From positions 211,001 through 275,000 of the forward strand of contig JAJGOT010000291.1 in NCBI GenBank assembly GCA_022457155.1: DNA of 64,000 nt. The letters are read 5' to 3'. Shown here piece by piece: positions 1 to 10,100 of the stretch (positions are counted from its first letter, which is position 1; each line of letters opens with the position of its first letter). Source of the stretch: Cladopsammia gracilis. Its lineage: Eukaryota > Cnidaria > Anthozoa > Scleractinia > Dendrophylliidae. The translations under genes were made by a program, and so were the position numbers. The notes beneath the pieces are model-generated. The model was not told where the DNA came from, did not search any database, and was given only the letters and a program-made list of their open reading frames with translations.

Positions 1-599
1 TCATCTTCTTATAAATCTAAGTATTTGAAAGTGCGTTTCCTAGCCGGAGCGGTCAGAAGAGTGCACTTGTCTTCCGGTGCCTATTCGAACTCTAAAACTC
101 TTATATAGTGATTTTCTTTAAATCGTGAAATAGTTACTAAGTTAGTAGGCACTAGTAGGTACTATTAGATACTTATTCTATTGTTTACTTTTGTTTAGTT
201 TTTACTAATTTTGGCTAATTTTGATTAATTGCTAGATAATGTTTCACGGCTTAAGTAAAATCACAGATCAATTTTTTCGATGTCATAATTTATGCGTTTT
301 TTACACTGACGGGTTTTAACTTCAACCTTACGTAATTCTGTCATTTCTATTGACAGTTTCCATAAGCGTGATGCGGAAAAAACATTGGATTCCTATACAA
401 ACATTGCAATTTCATCCTGGCTTGATTATGAAATCAAGTGATCCCTCTTTCCGTTGATATAAATAGGCAAGTGAAAGCAAATTCACCGTGGGGTGTAGTC
501 TTCGTGTATATATCTTCTATAAATATATTGTTTACCAATTTTCTGTGTGAATAGGTTATTAAGGTAATTACCAAGAGAAAAACGGTTTTCTCTTGGTAA
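1..599. other. AT-rich non-coding stretch
   Basis: I see no convincing coding exon, RNA gene or repeat here. It is AT-rich with short TAGTAGG/TACTA-like runs near 140-175. It could be the flank of a neighbouring gene outside the window. Confidence 0.4.
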
Positions 600-1289
600 T
601 TACTCATTATTTTGGCTTTGTTTTTTAAACTTAACCGGTGGTAAAGTTGCTTCCGCTTCTGCTTCTTCTTCCTCTTCTTCGTCCGCTTGTTCTTCCTCTT
701 CCTCTTCAGCTTCCGCTTCTTCTTCTTCTTCTTCTTCAGCTTTTGCTTCTTCTTTCCCTTCTTCTTCCTCTTCTTCTTGCTCCTTCGCTTCTGCTTCCGC
801 TTTTGCTTCTTCGTCCGCTTCTGCTTCTGCTTCTGCTTCTGCTTTTTCTTCCTCTTCTTCTTCCGCTTCCTTTTGCGCTTCTTCTTCTTCTTCTTCTTCT
901 TCTTCTTCTTCTTCTTCTTCTTCTTCTTCTTCTTTCGGTTTTGCTTCTTTTTCTACTTCCGCTCCCGCTTCTTCTTCCTCTTTTGCTTCTGATTCTGCTT
1001 GTGATTCCGGGTCATCTTTCCCTTCAGATTCTGCTTCTGCTGCCCCGTCCGCCTGTACGTCCGCTTCCGTTACTGTTTTTGCTTCTGCTTCCGCTTCCGC
1101 TTCTCTTTCCGCATACGCTTTTTTTTTCGTTTCTTCATCTGCTGTCGCTTCCTCTCTCACACCATGTTCCGCTTCGTTTCCTTCTTCTTCTACTATAGGA
1201 AAGCTTTTGAACTGGATCGGCAATGATATGGAGATCTGATATCTATTCCTTGCAGTCGTGGCATCTTTACGGTCCTGGCTCAGTTGCAC
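600..1289 (-). CDS. Glu/Ala-rich low-complexity ORF (hypothetical)
   Basis: A 229-codon open frame on the minus strand. The first 50 or so residues have mixed composition (MQLSQDRKDATTARNR onward). The rest is almost only Glu, Ala and Lys, with an uninterrupted run of about 17 Glu encoded by a GAA repeat (TTC on plus, about 883-932). The same purine/pyrimidine strand bias leaves long Leu-rich and Phe-rich frames open on the plus strand, so openness alone is weak evidence. No domain is recognised. It could be the last exon of a larger acidic coiled-coil protein, or only an expanded microsatellite. Confidence 0.3.
   Translation of the reverse strand: MQLSQDRKDATTARNRYQISISLPIQFKSFPIVEEEGNEAEHGVREEATADEETKKKAYAEREAEAEAEAKTVTEADVQADGAAEAESEGKDDPESQAESEAKEEEEAGAEVEKEAKPKEEEEEEEEEEEEEEEEEEAQKEAEEEEEEKAEAEAEAEADEEAKAEAEAKEQEEEEEEGKEEAKAEEEEEEEAEAEEEEEEQADEEEEEEAEAEATLPPVKFKKQSQNNE
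650..1180. repeat. Polypyrimidine (TTC/CTT)n tract
   Basis: The plus strand is almost entirely C and T in TTC, TCC and GCTTC triplets, purest around 883-932. This strand asymmetry is typical of a microsatellite and of triplex-forming DNA. Confidence 0.85.
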
Positions 1290-2389
1290 GGGTTTTGCAT
1301 CTAAACAATGCTGTTAATACAATAAATATTATTTAGTTCCTTAAACTGAAAATCAATTGCGCCTGCCTGGGTTAAGAAAAAAACACATTTGCGCAAAAAA
1401 TGTAAAATAATGCAAAAATAATATGTAAATGCTAGGGTTCATTATTAAAAAAAAGTTAAAGAAATAGAAGTATCAGCTACTTTCCGTTAAAGGGATTAAG
1501 GGATACGGTTTTATTCATTCATTCTTGTTAAGAAAAATATTTCAATGGCAGTCTTTTTTCTTATATCTCGACCTCACGCCAGTTAGGTCACTTCAAAAGA
1601 TAATCAGCACTCTTACAGGTTTTCACTCAAACTTTTGCAATACTCTAGCTGCTCCAGCCATATATAATAGGCATTTATTAAGTAACGTTTTTACCTAAGA
1701 CAGTGTATAAGGCATTGGAACAGTATTCGCAGGGTCATGGGTTGAAATCTTGTTAAAGTATTAATTTTTTAAGTTTCTATGCAAATGGTTAAGTTGCAGT
1801 CATCTATATCCAATACTGTATCTACTGGGGGGACTGGGGCCCAGGGCCCCTAATTATTTTGCCAAAAGTAATGCCGAAATTGTTTTCAGTCTCTAACATT
1901 TTCACCACCCCACCCCAACCCTTATTCGTTCTTGCCCCCTTCCCCCCCTCCCCCCTCCCCCTCTCCCTCCCCCCCCCGCCCTTCCCGCCGTTACTTGGAG
2001 TCTGAATCCGTCACTGAATTGCTAGGCTCACTGCGAGGATCACAAATTTCTCTACGACTAATGTAACTCTCGTATAAGTTGACGATATCATTTGTTTGAA
2101 ATGAGTAACATGAATATGGTTACATTTTGCGATTTGTCGTCAAATATTGTCTAGTAATTAACCAAAGTGATTGCTCTAGAATGATATTCGTATTTCTTAT
2201 CCTATAGCCCGAAAATACTAAACAGTCCTACCGCGCCTGGTCGTGTTGTTGTCGGCTCGAACATCGCAAACAAAAATATTGTTCCCAAGGTAAGAGAAAT
2301 TCTTCCCCTGAACATGACGACTTTCGGTTGGACTCGTCCTGAAACTGCGCTCGCCAAGTTTTAATCACAGCGATGACAAGAAAACTCTA
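1290..2389. other. Non-coding stretch with C-rich tract
   Basis: No gene is seen. A strongly C-rich tract lies at about 1900-1985 (runs of 6 to 9 C). The rest is AT-rich. Confidence 0.4.
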
Positions 2390-2632
2390 GAGAAACTGGG
2401 CTTTTGAAATGAATGTTCAGTTAAATTTCTGCGGGAGAGAGCAGATTAAATTAGTAAAGTGTATGCTTAAGACACTGGGCTTTTCGGAAATGAATGTTCA
2501 GTAAAATATCTCCGGGAGAGAGCAGATTGAATTAGTAAAGTTTACATTTGAGGCACTGGGCCTTTGAAATGAATGTTCAGTTAAATGTCTGCGGGAGAGG
2601 ACAGATTGAATTAGTAACGTTTATGCTGCCTG
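2390..2632 (+). repeat. Three tandem copies of an ~80-90 bp unit
   Basis: Each copy carries GAAATGAATGTTCAG, then GGGAGAG..CAGATT and AATTAGTAA, starting near 2405, 2488 and 2567. The copies differ by scattered substitutions, so the array is old. Confidence 0.75.
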
Positions 2633-2841
2633 GGTAGTTGTGTAATCTGTTTCCTCATGCTCAAAGTGAGGTCAAGGTTTTAATTTGTGTGAGGATGATT
2701 CTTTTAAATAATTTTTAATCATTGCTTATTACTTAAACGTGGCATATGCTTGACTTTTGTTTTTCAATAATTCTCATGTTTTACAAGAAGTGAAACAAAA
2801 GAAACGGCAAACTGATCCTTACGGCAGAAAAGCAGATGCAA

Positions 2842-2863
2842 ATAAAATAAAATAAAATAAAAG
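2842..2863 (+). repeat. (AAAAT)n simple repeat
   Basis: A short run of about four AAATA units. Confidence 0.7.
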
Positions 2864-3095
2864 TGGAATATAATAGTGCCCAATATTATTAAGCTATTTA
2901 CTTAGGAATTTTAATTTAGGCTTAGATAAAAAATTCTGGAATTTTTTTGAGAATTTTAAACACCGAAAAGACTTTCAGAAAATCTCGGGAATTTTAGAGA
3001 AATATCAGCTTCCAGGTGACGCGAAAGCGTTTATTTTGTTTTACCGCTGACCAACTTGAAGGTTCACTCTCACAGTAGTGTTTACAGTGCAACTA

Positions 3096-3345
3096 AGGGG
3101 GTGTTTACATGAAACTGGGGCGACTTTCGCGCCGGGGCGAGTTCACTCCGGTTCCCTCTTACATTTGTTTACATGATACCACCACAAAATGTCATGCCGG
3201 CGCGAGTCGCCCCGGCGTGAGTTCACCCCGGTTGTCGCACCGGGGCGAGAATTTCACTCCGGTACGAGATTTCGCAACGGTATCATGTAAACGTGAAACG
3301 ACCACTCGTTTCGGGGTGAAATCGGTTTCGCAAGTGTAAACTAGC
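3096..3345. mobile_element. Degenerate fold-back MITE (GTTTACATGA type)
   Basis: GTGTTTACATGAAAC at the left pairs imperfectly with TCATGTAAACGTG at the right. Inside are repeated CGCC/GGGGCGAG and TTCACTCCGG blocks in both orientations. The similar composition at 49646-49890 suggests a related family. No target duplication could be defined. Confidence 0.4.
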
Positions 3346-3688
3346 GGCGATTTCTGTGAGATTCGGGTGCGACATTTGCTGTGATTTTCCGAGGTTTAGA
3401 TCCTAGATGGAACACTTATGCATAAAGTAAAGTTGAGTCCATTGGCATCCGAGCAGGCGGCCTTATTTCAACTTAAGGGGCTGGTTTTTATCAAAACAGT
3501 GGAATTTTCCCATAAAATTGTTTTGAAAAAAAAAATATTTATAATGCAACATTTTACATGTTTTAGGGTACCATTCCCGCCTTAAAGTAAATATAACGTC
3601 CTGAGTAAAATGACATATGGAGTTGAGCTTAACGATAGGATTAAGGTTTAGGTTTTGGTCTAGGCCTATTGTTAACTTTCTTTGCTGC

Positions 3689-3795
3689 TGCTGCTGCCTC
3701 TTCATCAGTGAGTTTGAACGCAACTGTCAAAAAATGTATTCGACAGTTTCGTTCAAACTCACTGATGAAGAGGCAGCAGCCTCGAAACGTCTGAG
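3689..3795. repeat. Inverted repeat containing the ribozyme motif
   Basis: The left arm (about 3689-3722) and right arm (about 3748-3780) are complementary over more than 30 bases, including GCTGCTGCCTCTTCATCAGT against its reverse complement. The left arm read on the minus strand carries CTGATGA but lacks the GAAAC block, so only the plus-strand right arm keeps a full ribozyme core. Confidence 0.8.
3758..3795 (+). ncRNA. Hammerhead ribozyme-like motif, type I, minimal stem III
   Basis: Read on the plus strand: stem I 5' strand CTCA (3758-3761); conserved core CTGATGA (3762-3768); one extra A (3769); stem II GAGGC (3770-3774) with loop AGCA and closing GCCTC (3779-3783); core GAAA (3784-3787); CGT; predicted cleavage base C3791; stem I 3' strand TGAG (3792-3795), which pairs perfectly with CTCA. 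Stem III is reduced to about one A-U pair, as in the minimal type I hammerheads known from Penelope-like elements and metazoan retrozymes, which are thought to act best as dimers. The unpaired A between core and stem II is unusual and may lower activity. I see the secondary structure directly; catalysis is inferred. Confidence 0.7.
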
Positions 3796-3873
3796 AAATT
3801 AAATGCGCATTTTATGTGCATGTTATTACTTTGATCACCAACCCCGTTCCCAGGGTCCTCTCTCCCAAGAGAA

Positions 3874-4029
3874 ATGACGTCGAAGACTATTAGCACTCGA
3901 TTACATGGAGTGCAACACGGCAGCCATGTTGGTTTGATTTCAATGAGTGTTGTGTTTGTTCGTCGTTGGCTTGTGGCTTTCTTTATAGCCTTAGGAATCA
4001 TTCTAATAGTAGCATTTTCTCTTAGGAAG
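3874..4029 (+). CDS. SPRING1: SPRING1 exon 1 (membrane anchor)
   Basis: 52 codons ending in Arg-Lys before GTAAGT. Residues 30-49 form a hydrophobic helix (LVAFFIALGIILIVAF) preceded by Arg-Arg, which fits a type II signal anchor. Confidence 0.88.
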
Positions 4030-7000
4030 GTAAGTGTTCTTTTCAAAAGTAATTAATTTTCCTCTAAACGCAAATGAACAGATATCAAGCGGCTATCGCT
4101 ATCGAGTTCATAAACTTGAGCGACACAGAGGCTTAGCGGCACCTAGCGACAGTGATGTAAGCTTTCAGATATAGAAAGTTTTACGTTGATAATTGCAGAC
4201 TTAAATAAAAATAAAAGAAATATATGAATGAATGATTTGTAAATTGTATAAAGGTCTTTGTTTTGACTAATTTCTTCGTTTTTTGGTCTATTAAAGCTTG
4301 GGAGTCCAGTGCTCTTACAGTGTACATGTACATTGTATCAATTGTAAGGTTATTAAGTTAACATACATTACATGTATAGTGTAAGAATCACTTTTAATAA
4401 ACTTGACCATCTTTTCCAGCCTAGATGCATATGCACTCCATACATCTTTCAACACATCTCTTTGTACTCCATACATTATTTTTCTACATGATGCAATCTA
4501 GAATCATGCTAGTACATTTTTATTAGTTAAAAAAAACATGTTAATGTAAGCAGTCTCTTATTTTTCTTTTAGTTAGTTGAGTGAGTGTGCGAGTGGCGAA
4601 GCCGCGAGGAGCGAGGGTATCAGCCTAAGGAAAAGAAAAAATACATGTATGCTGACAGGCACTGATTTACAACTATGTAGATACCGAAAATATAATAGAC
4701 CCTTCCACGGTTTTTTCAACTTTTGATATTGGCCACAGTGTTCTCACCAGGCCGCGGCCTTGAGGGATTCCCGCCAAAAAAGTTGAGATGGCGCACCAAA
4801 AGCCAAGAAGATGCACCTGTTAGGGAGGAGGAAAAAGCTTCAAGTCAAACAGACTTTTGAATGTTTATGAGTAGTTTAATGGTCAATCCAACACCCCAGC
4901 ATTTTGCTTGTTCAAATGAATAAAAACATTTATCAAAAAAATTTAAAGCCTTTAATTTTATTGCCTTTACCCTCGTTGGACACACGTACGTGATGAAGGT
5001 AAGCATCGCTATCAAATCCTGATCGTAGACATCTTGTCCACCATGTTGGATCAGGTAGGTACTTCATGTAACAGACCTTTTGGAGTAACTTTGTCCCTCT
5101 AATATTCTTACAGGGCCCCTATTTTTCAGCAGAGGGGGCCCTGCGGCTCCCCAAGGCAAAATCCTGGTGAGAACACTGGGCCATGTAGCGAGAATCTAAC
5201 GACACTGCTGGAAAGAGCATCTCAAAATTAGTAAAATAGCCAAGTTCTGTAAAATTTCCTGACTTCGCGAAGCTATAACTTTGCGATTTTACGAGATACA
5301 ACTCACAAACTTGGCTATTTTACTAATTTTGAGGTGCTCTTTCCAGCAGTGTCGTTAGATTCTCGCTACATGGCCAATATCAAAAGTTGGAAAAAACCAT
5401 GGAAGGGTCTATTAGATGATTTTGTAAGAAAAGAAAAGAACAAAAGAGAGTTTCGCATTTTGTGCAACTTTGTTCTTTGTTCTTTGTTCTTTGTTCTTTG
5501 TTCTCAGGTAAATTGCACATTATTGTAACACAGTTTGCCCAAAATCAATCTATGGAAATATTTTATGAAGGAATGGCTCTCAAATATCGATATACACTGT
5601 ACATATGGAATGTTAACAAGCCGTATTTGCTTGTTCACAGAATTCCATTGGGTCATATCGTGTATGGTTATTGGGTTTTTTTCCCAACAATGTTTCTGCA
5701 GTTAGGTGTTTATGTATACAAAATATCTACAATGTAGCAGTGACTTGATAAATTGCAAAATCTGCCATGGAAATTATGCTGCATAATTTCCCATTTTTTT
5801 TCCGCTCTTTAATATCAGAAGCGTGTTGTATGGATTCTCTATTCCATATAATTTATGCAAAATACCCCTGTGGATGATGTCTTTCTTCTCACACAATTAA
5901 ATATAATTTCTTCAGCAATGCATCGTGTGTTTATTAGATTTGTTTCTTGACAGTCTTATCAAGAAGCAGATGTCCTGGAAGCTCATCCCACGGCTGAGTT
6001 CCAGTGGATCAACATTGAGAACTTAACAGAGTTCAGAGCCTGTAGAAACTCCATACAAGGTGCCTTGTTGATTGTTGATGAAAGAGGTGAGAAATTAAAT
6101 TTTAACAAGTACAGTCAAACTCCATGTTCAGACACCCGCTTGTAAACCCTTTTACTACCAAGAGTGCCGAAAGTCAAAATTGAAGAAAAATTCCAAATTT
6201 CATTTTGTAAATTTTTGAAAAAGAAATGGAACCACGCAGATCTACTTGTAAAGAGGTTTCATTGAACAGTCACACCATAGAATTTTGTCGACAGATTCAA
6301 AAGTTAGAACAACACTACATGGACATGTCCACTTATGCCAACTCTTCCGGATTATCCAAGAGTCTCCCAGATATGGAACGAATCTCCCGGTCTCCCGTAC
6401 GGGTCACCAAATCTCCCAGATAAAAGTGTCCTTGGATCTTTCCTCTACAATAGGCTAAGATTTTAACCCATCCCTTTCATATATCTTAACTTCACAAACG
6501 TTTTTCGGGTCTCAGGAATGCAGAAAATGGTACCTTTAGAGGGAAAAGCCAAAAACAAATTTCCAGACCCCCCTTGATGCTCGCGACCATGTCGCTAGAT
6601 TCACACCTGGCGCGGGGGGAAATTTCACAACCAGAAAAAAAATCTCCCTATTTTTACTCTCCAGAGGTTGGCATCTCTGCATGTCTCCATTATTACATGT
6701 AACTCTAGTGAGTGAAAGTGTTAATTTTGACACCTCATTTTTGCCAGACAGCTTTAAAACCCATAAATATATGTGTTCCACAAAATTACCGCACTTAAAG
6801 GAGCTACATACACGTATGTCATGGTGATTTTGAGGTTTTTGGGTCAAAACTGCCCCAAATAAAAACTACGTAATACTGTATCTTATTAATTTGTCGTACA
6901 CAAAATGCTTTTCCCTCACTAATAGGAAGATATTAAGTGAATTTTTCGAAGAGTAAATAAACCATAATCAGAGTTTTAGTGGGTTTTCCAAGACAAGTGA

Positions 7001-7124
7001 TAAACATGAAAAAATTTAGCTCAATTTTTTTAAGATGCAATCCATTTCCATCCTGGCCATCTGTAAACCAAACAAAACTGGACCCTTATTTTTGGGTTAT
7101 CATTGATATAAATATGTCTTTTGG

Positions 7125-7157
<33 letters not shown>

Positions 7158-10100
7158 ATTAAAACTGGTGAGATTGCCCCTTTAAGGTAGTAGCTAGACT
7201 GTAACACGTTTATTTTGGAAGCAAAGATCCTTGAAAATTAATCCAGATTTACACTGAAGTGATTAATTTTTGCCATAGACTTATATGATTATAGAACTGC
7301 ATGTAAAGTTGAAGTGTTAAAAATGTTAATGTTTGCTCGGGTGATAATTTTTACACCTCAGGCGTCAGATGTAGTTTGAATTGTGGTCTCAAACATATTA
7401 AATAATCTTGGTTTTGTAGCTAAACCTTACATAAGTTAAGGAAAGCTTTACATTTAGAAACATGACATTACAGTGTACCTTCGATCTGCTGTGCTTATCA
7501 TTGGATGGACTGTATATTGTCAAGGTTTCAAGAAGCCTTTCTGAAGTAAATAAAGTCTTCATAATTTGTAACTAACTTTGTCCTCCCGTGATGAACATGA
7601 AGTGACAAAATAACATTTGATTGTACTCAACTTTGTGAGGAGGCGTGTCAGTCAATTGAAGTCGCAAGCTCTCTCTGATTGCCTTAATTGTAAAAAAGTT
7701 TGTTGGGTGCTCGTGGCAAGGCATGTTGCCAGGTGGTTTGCGTCACGAGATTTGACCAATAGCAAGCCGTTGTTTAAACAATAGTCCTCACGGCAAACAA
7801 GAAGCTATTTCAGCACATGGAGTTGAAAAAATTGTTTCTTTTCAAGGATTTCAGCGATGTCAATTAAAAATGTTTTCAGGCAGAATTAAAGAGAGATATC
7901 CCTTCATCATGGCTATAATCAAATGACGATCATTACATTCAAGCACAATGACTGCCTCAGCTGATCTCAAAGTAAACCTACTCCGTTCAATAGCGTTCCG
8001 CCCAGATGATGTCATATTTGGCAGCATTGCATTGTGGGATCGAAATGCAGACAAATATTTCAAAATGGCTGCATCGGAAACACAAGTTTTTGCGATTCCT
8101 GTAAGAAGAACAGTGCTTCGTAGCACCTGTTTTTTCATAGCTACCTGCATAGTTCTTGAATGTTTGTACGCATTTCAATCTCATGATGCTGCGCGCCAAT
8201 TCTATTTTTAGAATCTGGGCGGAACGCTATTGCCACATTATCGTAAACTGAACTTTCACGCCTTTTCTTAGACTTCTCCTTCCTTTACACGTTTGTTTTT
8301 CGTCAATAATTTGGGACATACAGTTAATTTAACCTTTCTTCTTTGAGAATTTCGCAGTCTACCCGGGTCTACCCCTTTTAGTTTTCTTGGTTGAAGCCGT
8401 TCAAAATTGGTAAGTTCACCAACTCGCCTAGGTGTCCTGGTGAGAAACAATAATTTTCTGCGCCCATGCAGCGGTCATGCACGTCCTTTTATCTTCTTGT
8501 TTGATCTTTTTTTCAGCCTCTTTTTCCTCAATTATACATGTAGTTGAAGGAAGAAAACATTCAAACTTTCATAGGTTTTGATGTTCAGAGTGACATCTTC
8601 TGTCGGCATTTGCAGTGTTTGTTCTGTATAACATGTAGAGCGGTCTTTGCATGATTTATGTCTCGCAGTCTACCCGGGTCTACCCCTTTTAGTTTTCTTG
8701 GTTGAAGCCGTTCAAAATTGGTAAGTTCACCAACTCGCCTAGGTCTCCTGGTGAGAAACAATAATTTTCTGCGCCCATGCAGCGGTCATGCACGTCCTTT
8801 TATCTTCTTGTTTGATCTTTTTTTCAGCCTCTTTTTCCTCAATTATACATGTAGTTGAAGGAAGAAAACATTCAAACTTTCATAGGTTTTGATGTTCAGA
8901 GTGACATCTTCTGTCGGCATTTGCAGTGTTTGTTCTGTATAACATGTAGAGCGGTCTTTGCATGATTTATGTCTCATGGGACTCAAAGCGTTGACCCGTG
9001 CATAAATTTGATCTTTCCGGTTGTCTTGTTTATTAACTGAATGCATGTTTCGATTCAAATCAGAATAGTGTCTCTGAGAAAAAGAAAAACCGGCCTTAAC
9101 GAAGTCTTTTTGTGTTTGTAGACTTGTATATTTGATAACTTTACCAAAGAAAAGGCGCTAGATTTAAATTCAGGCTAAATAACGCAAACGTAGGAGATGC
9201 TCACTCCGTCGAGTCGAACGGAAAATGAGCCGCTCCACAAATTAACCCATGGGGCATTGCAAGTCGTGACGCACACCGCCTGGCATGTTGCACTGTAAAA
9301 TATGTTTTTTAAATATTTTATTTTAATATGTTAATCAGAATGATGTGCTGTTATTTGCTATTAATAACATGAAATTGTTATTAATTTTGTCATGCAGGAT
9401 TTGTTTGTACTCGGAGAGATCTGTCTGCCAGTGGATGCTGCCACAGCAGTGGGGAAACTACTCGTCGTTACGAGTGCACAGATTGCCAGAATAATAACTG
9501 CTGCAGTGTTTATGAGCACTGTGTATCCTGCTGTTTGAACCCTGATCATGTAAGTCCCACCTACGTAAAAAAATTGTGTACCCCGAGAACCAATTCACCT
9601 TGAATCACACAAAGTTGAACCTCTTCAAAATAACCACTTTTACCATTTAGCTTCCAAGAGTGCCAAAAATAACAATTCAAGACAAATCCTAAATTTCATT
9701 TTGTACAATATTAATTAGTAATTAGTAATTGGCCATGGACTGAGTGGAGTACAATTCAGGGTGTAATCAGGCAAGTAATTTCAAATCAGCCGAGCGCGTA
9801 GCGCGAGGACAATTTGAAATTACGAGCACGATTACCCCTGAATTGTACAACACAAAGTTCAATTACTAATTAATCGCATCAATAACAAAATTTAAGATTA
9901 AAAAGTCTATGTCAACTTTTTTGTAGAAAAAACGTTTAGTGTATTTTTTATCACAGGGTTTGAGCCAGGCCGCGCCATTGCGCCAATCCCGCACTGCAAT
10001 TTACATTGCCCCTTAGAAAAACGAACAAGGGGACAATCAGACCCCTTTAACATCTGTTCAGAAAATGGCCTATAAAAAGATACAAGAAAGTTTTTGATTC

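Noticed and set aside
638..1198. Leu-rich and Phe-rich ORFs on the plus strand
   Set aside because: Shadows of the polypyrimidine tract opposite the Glu-rich frame.
3759..4046. Minus-strand ORF of 95 codons over the ribozyme and SPRING1 exon 1
   Set aside because: Overlaps a well-supported exon on the other strand and shows no domain.
9361..9549. Minus-strand ORF of 62 codons over SPRING1 exon 3
   Set aside because: The plus strand encodes the conserved Cys-rich SPRING1 exon with good splice sites; the minus frame is a shadow.
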